The notes below the pieces were generated by a model that had not been told where the DNA came from, ran no database searches, and was given only the letters and a program-made list of their open reading frames with translations. DNA of 16,683 bases from Lentisphaera sp. GTDB taxonomy: Bacteria; Verrucomicrobiota; Lentisphaeria; Victivallales; GWF2-50-93. Numbering within the stretch: the first letter of the stretch is position 1; the number at the start of each line of letters is the position of its first letter. Location: NCBI GenBank assembly GCA_020721745.1, contig DYMC01000028.1, positions 1 through 16,683 on the forward strand, given 5' to 3'. Below are positions 13,349 through 16,683 of the stretch, one piece after another. The translations under genes were made by a program, and so were the position numbers.

Positions 13349-14509
13349 ATGGATGAACTCAGACTCGGAGTCATAGGAGTGGGAGGCAGAGGTGCTCTCG
13401 CATTGCACGCACACAAGCCGGAGAAGAAGACAAGGATAGTCGCCGGAACCGACATCTCCGGCTCCGCCATCGCCAAATTCAAGGAACGCCTCGGAGATGG
13501 CGTCGCCACATACAAGGACTACAGGAAGATGCTGGAGAAGGAGGATCTCGATGCAGTCTTCATCACCTCGCCGGACTTCCTCCACGAGGAGCAGGCCGTG
13601 GCCGCCCTGAAACGCGGAACTGCAGTCTATCTCGAAAAACCCATGGCCATTACCATAAAGGGCTGCGACAGGATACTGGCGACTGCAAGAGAAAGCGGGG
13701 CGAAGCTCTTCCTAGGCCACAATATGCGATACATGCGTTTCGTCCACAAGATGAAGGATATCATTGATTCGGGAGCCATCGGCGAGGTCAAGACTGTCTG
13801 GTGCCGGCATTTCATCTCATACGGCGGAGACGCCTACTTCCGCGACTGGCACTCGGAGCGCAAAAACACGACAAGCCTCCTCCTGCAGAAAGGCGCCCAC
13901 GACATTGACGTGATACATTGGCTTGCCGGGGCATACTCGAGACGGGTGGCGGGATTCGGCTCCCTCGGTGTCTACAGCCGATGCAAGAGGAGAAAAGCAA
14001 ACGACCCATACAGCGCCAAGTTCGATGCCTCGCACTGGCCGCCGCTCAAGCAAAGCGGATTCAGCCCCAGGATCGATGTCGAGGACATGAACATGATACT
14101 CATGGATCTCGACAACGGCGTGCAGGCGTCATACCTCCAGTGCCACTACACCCCGGACTCCTGCAGGAACTACACCGTCATCGGGACCGAAGGCAGGATC
14201 GAGAACTACGGCGACTATGGCGGCGAAAGCACGATAGAGCTGTGGAACAAAAGACACGACGGGTTCAGGCTCAAGGGCGACAAGACATACAAATTCGGGC
14301 ATGATTTCGGAGGACATGGCGGTGCCGACGAGAAAATCGTCCAGGGTTTCATTGACTATTTGCGAAAAGACAAGCGCCCGTTCACATCCCCGATAGCTTC
14401 AAGATACAGCGTCGCAACCGGATTCCTCGGCGCAAAGTCCATAAGATCGGGAGGGAAGCCTTTCGACATTCCAAGACTGAACAAGAAACTAGAAGGGGCG
14501 TTCTCATGA
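13349..14509 (+). CDS. Gfo/Idh/MocA-family NAD(P)-dependent oxidoreductase
   Basis: The product is 386 aa. The N-terminal Rossmann fold has GVIGVGGRG (7-15) and an Asp35 after strand 2 (AGTDIS), suggesting NAD(H) preference. EKPMA (96-100) is the family motif with the conserved Lys97, and GHNMRYMRF is at 123-131. QKGAHDIDVIHWL (180-192) carries the His/Asp pair of the catalytic region. The family oxidises, reduces or epimerises sugars and cyclitols through a keto form, and GH109 glycosidases share the fold. The sugar is unknown. GGAG lies 8 nt before the ATG. The stop overlaps the next ATG by 4 nt (ATGA), implying translational coupling to the PIG-L deacetylase. Confidence 0.9.
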   Translation: MDELRLGVIGVGGRGALALHAHKPEKKTRIVAGTDISGSAIAKFKERLGDGVATYKDYRKMLEKEDLDAVFITSPDFLHEEQAVAALKRGTAVYLEKPMAITIKGCDRILATARESGAKLFLGHNMRYMRFVHKMKDIIDSGAIGEVKTVWCRHFISYGGDAYFRDWHSERKNTTSLLLQKGAHDIDVIHWLAGAYSRRVAGFGSLGVYSRCKRRKANDPYSAKFDASHWPPLKQSGFSPRIDVEDMNMILMDLDNGVQASYLQCHYTPDSCRNYTVIGTEGRIENYGDYGGESTIELWNKRHDGFRLKGDKTYKFGHDFGGHGGADEKIVQGFIDYLRKDKRPFTSPIASRYSVATGFLGAKSIRSGGKPFDIPRLNKKLEGAFS

Positions 14510-15354
14510 AATTGAAAAACGCAAATGCCGACATCTTCGTGCCAGACTCGACCCCCCTGCCTGAAGCACTGCGGAGAACCACCGACCTCTGCATCGCGGC
14601 CCACCAGGACGACACCGAAATCCTCGCATACAGCGGAATCGCCGGCTGCTACGGGAGAAAGGACAGATGGTTCTCCAGCGTGATCGTCACGAACGGAGCC
14701 GGAAGCCCGAGATCCGGAATATACAAGGACTTCACCGACGAACAGATGCAGGAGATACGCAAGATCGAACAGAGAAAGGCCGCATCCCTCGGAGACTACT
14801 CCGTCCAGATACAGCTCGCATACGGAAGTTCCGATGTGAAGAACCCTTCATTCACCGGTCTCTCCGACGATCTCCTCGAAATACTCCGCGGAACAAAACC
14901 ACAGACAGTCTATCTCCACAATCCGGCCGACAAGCACGACACGCATGTGGCGACCTTCCTCCGAGCTCTCAAAGCCCTTCGCTCCTTGCCGGAAAGCGAA
15001 AGACCCGCTCGGGTCCTCGGATGCGAAGTCTGGCGATCCCTCGACTGGCTGGGCGACGACGAGAAAGTCGCCCTCGACGCGTCCGGGCGGAAAAACCTCG
15101 CCGCAGCCCTGCTTGGTGTCTTCGATTCGCAGATAAGCGGCGGGAAACGATACGACCTCGCAACCATGGGCCGCCGGCTCGCAAACGCCACATTCTTCGC
15201 ATCCCACGGAGTTGACGACTGCGACTCGCTGATCTATGCCCTCGACCTGACACCCCTCGTGAAGGACAGCAGACTGTCCGTGGCCGAATTCACGGCCGCG
15301 GCAATTGACAGATTCAGAAAGGATGTCGTCGAAAGAATTGGGAGGTTTTCATGA
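14506..15354 (+). CDS. PIG-L family (LmbE-like) de-N-acetylase
   Basis: The product is 282 aa. The zinc motif is AHQDDTE (32-38), with His33 and Asp36 as ligands and Asp35 as the likely general base. The third ligand region is NPADKHDTHVAT (139-150, His144 and His147). Family members remove acetyl from N-acetylglucosamine-type conjugates such as GlcNAc-PI, GlcNAc-inositol, bacillithiol precursors or free sugars. No signal peptide or membrane segment is visible, so the substrate should be cytoplasmic. AAGGGG precedes the ATG by 8 nt. Both ends overlap neighbours by 4 nt (ATGA at 14506 and 15351), so the enzyme very likely works with the oxidoreductase before it and the nucleotidyltransferase after it. 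Confidence 0.88.
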   Translation: MKLKNANADIFVPDSTPLPEALRRTTDLCIAAHQDDTEILAYSGIAGCYGRKDRWFSSVIVTNGAGSPRSGIYKDFTDEQMQEIRKIEQRKAASLGDYSVQIQLAYGSSDVKNPSFTGLSDDLLEILRGTKPQTVYLHNPADKHDTHVATFLRALKALRSLPESERPARVLGCEVWRSLDWLGDDEKVALDASGRKNLAAALLGVFDSQISGGKRYDLATMGRRLANATFFASHGVDDCDSLIYALDLTPLVKDSRLSVAEFTAAAIDRFRKDVVERIGRFS

Positions 15355-16256
15355 GGCCGGCCCTTCTTGTCCTCGCCGCAGGGATCGGCAGCCGCTACGG
15401 CGGACTCAAGCAGATAGACCCCGTCGGACCCTCCGGAGAAATCATAATAGACTATTCCATCCACGACGCCATGAAGGCGGGATTCTCCAAGATCGTCTTC
15501 GTAATCCGCAAGGACATCGAAAAGGATTTCAGGGACTGCATCGGATCGAGATTCGAATCGAAGATCAGGACCGAATACGTATTCCAGGAGCTCGCCAAAC
15601 TGCCGCCGGGCTTCAAGCTCCCCGAAGGCAGACAGAAACCATGGGGCACGGGACATGCGATACTCATGGCTAAAAACGCGATAGACGAGCCATTCGCGGT
15701 AATCAACGCCGACGACTTCTACGGCAGAAGCGGATATGAACTGCTCGCCAGGGCGTTCTCGGCAAATGCGAATTTCGCAGTCCCGGAATACTACATGGTC
15801 GGATTCAAGCTTGCCAACACCCTCTCCGAATTCGGCCACGTCGCAAGAGGCGTCTGCAAAAGCGCACCGGACGGCACACTGATGGAGGTCGTCGAACGCA
15901 CAAAAATTGAAAAAACAGGTTCCGGCGCGAAATTTACCGACGAGAACGGGAAGACGCTGTCTCTCTCCGGACAGGAGCTCGTCTCCATGAACATGTGGGG
16001 CTTCGACCCGTCCATATTCCCGCATCTCGAAAAGCAGTTCGTCCTCTTTCTGGAACAAAAAATATCAGACCCAAAGGCCGAGTTCTTCATCCCCACAGTC
16101 GTCAGCAACCTGATCAATTCCGGAAAAGCCAGGGTGAAAGTCCTCCCCAGCGCCGACCGATGGTTCGGAGTCACATACCGCGAAGACAAGCCAGTCGTGG
16201 TCGAAAACCTGAAAAAACTCATCGCATCCGGCGTGTATCCAGGAAAAATCAGATAA
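15351..16256 (+). CDS. NDP-sugar nucleotidyltransferase (NTP_transferase family)
   Basis: The product is 301 aa. The nucleotide-binding signature is LAAGIGSRYGGLKQ (8-21). PWGTGHAI (97-104) and INADDFYG (118-125, metal-binding Asp) complete the GT-A-like pyrophosphorylase site. It should join a sugar 1-phosphate to a nucleoside triphosphate. The base and sugar cannot be read from the sequence. The GSRYGGLKQ variant is not one of the classical RmlA, GalU or GlmU forms, and I associate it, from memory, with amino-sugar salvage clusters. GGGAGG lies 5 nt before the ATG. Last gene of the group. No clear terminator hairpin follows immediately. Confidence 0.85.
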   Translation: MRPALLVLAAGIGSRYGGLKQIDPVGPSGEIIIDYSIHDAMKAGFSKIVFVIRKDIEKDFRDCIGSRFESKIRTEYVFQELAKLPPGFKLPEGRQKPWGTGHAILMAKNAIDEPFAVINADDFYGRSGYELLARAFSANANFAVPEYYMVGFKLANTLSEFGHVARGVCKSAPDGTLMEVVERTKIEKTGSGAKFTDENGKTLSLSGQELVSMNMWGFDPSIFPHLEKQFVLFLEQKISDPKAEFFIPTVVSNLINSGKARVKVLPSADRWFGVTYREDKPVVVENLKKLIASGVYPGKIR

Positions 16257-16415
16257 AGTTTTTCTACAAGGAGTAAACAGAGAGAAGAAAGTTTTTTACC
16301 ACCCGTCTCCGCCTGTGGCTACGCAGTGGCAAGCTAATTGACACTAACTCGTCACTAATGATAACCACATTCCAACTACGAAACACACGAAAAGACGCGA
16401 AAAAATTGCCGTCCA
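16257..16415. other. Intergenic, A-rich, no gene seen
   Basis: No reading frame with family similarity is visible. There is a purine-rich tract with AGAGAGAAGAAAG and a segment ACACACGAAAAGACGCGAAA. The latter has a loose inverted echo at about 16603-16619 (TTTCCGCGTCTTTGG). Confidence 0.5.
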
Positions 16416-16533
16416 GAATTTGCCGCGCCCTCAAGAGAGCGACAGTCGGTCCGCAACCGAAAGGCAGGGCCGCAGGCTTTGTCTTTCTGTTGCAGTCCGA
16501 CACCTGTCCGCACGCGCGGACAGCGGCAAATTC
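16416..16533. repeat. Nested inverted-repeat element in the 3' flank
   Basis: Outer stem GAATTTGCCGC (16416-16426) pairs perfectly with GCGGCAAATTC (16523-16533). Inside are a hairpin CTGTCCGC-ACGC-GCGGACAG (16504-16523) and CGGT-CCGCA-ACCG near 16455, itself within GTCGG / CCGAC. It has the same outer-stem-plus-arms layout as the modular repeat but an unrelated sequence. It is followed to the window end (16534-16683) by DNA in which I see no gene. Confidence 0.75.
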
Positions 16534-16683
16534 GTTTTCCTCCGTTTCCTCCGTTACCTCCTTGTGAAAAGTCTTTCTACACAGAGGCAGGAAAGGTTTG
16601 GCGATTTCCGCGTCTTTGGTATCAAGTTAAATCCCATGACCTTTCGGGTTCTGAAATTCAGGTCACCCCATAACCCGATCTTG

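Noticed and set aside
13192..13585. Minus-strand frames over the ROK and Gfo junction
   Set aside because: They are antisense to two genes with clear motifs and carry no similarity of their own.

Overview
The window looks like a moderately GC-rich chromosomal segment from a Gram-negative-type bacterium. The gene forms (acetolactate synthase with a FAYPGGTSMELH N-terminus, lone PyrK, Gfo/ROK/PIG-L sugar genes, a lipoprotein with a lipobox) are what I would expect in the PVC superphylum, for instance Lentisphaerota or Kiritimatiellota. That placement is an inference from gene style. No rRNA, tRNA, CRISPR array, transposase or phage gene is visible.

Layout. Left part (1-2209, minus strand): an M50 site-2-protease-like gene is followed after 2 nt by xseA (exonuclease VII large subunit), ending in a 30-bp perfect palindrome. 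The 500-bp gap at 2210-2714 is packed with nested inverted repeats. zwf (glucose-6-phosphate dehydrogenase, plus) then converges on ilvB (acetolactate synthase large subunit, minus). ilvB has a good promoter and a candidate leucine-rich leader peptide with alternative hairpins, which suggests attenuation. pyrK (plus) converges on a polytopic membrane protein with a C-terminal TPR region (minus). rhaA (L-rhamnose isomerase) follows on the plus strand, bracketed by inverted copies of a 29-bp palindromic sequence. After it come a tiny lipoprotein, a DUF89 phosphatase and then a tight plus-strand group: ROK-like sugar kinase or regulator, Gfo/Idh/MocA oxidoreductase, PIG-L deacetylase and NDP-sugar nucleotidyltransferase. 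The last three overlap start-to-stop.

Two themes stand out. First, almost every larger intergenic gap holds structured inverted-repeat elements. At least three places (window start, 2513-2684, 11800-11903) carry copies of one modular cloverleaf-like element: a constant outer stem and three arms whose tips hold different palindromes. Other gaps carry unrelated sequences with the same nested logic. Second, the right third encodes what looks like a small pathway for converting a (probably N-acetylated) sugar: phosphorylation, redox or epimerisation, deacetylation and nucleotide activation. A DUF89 sugar-phosphate phosphatase sits next to it. I do not recognise the exact pathway.
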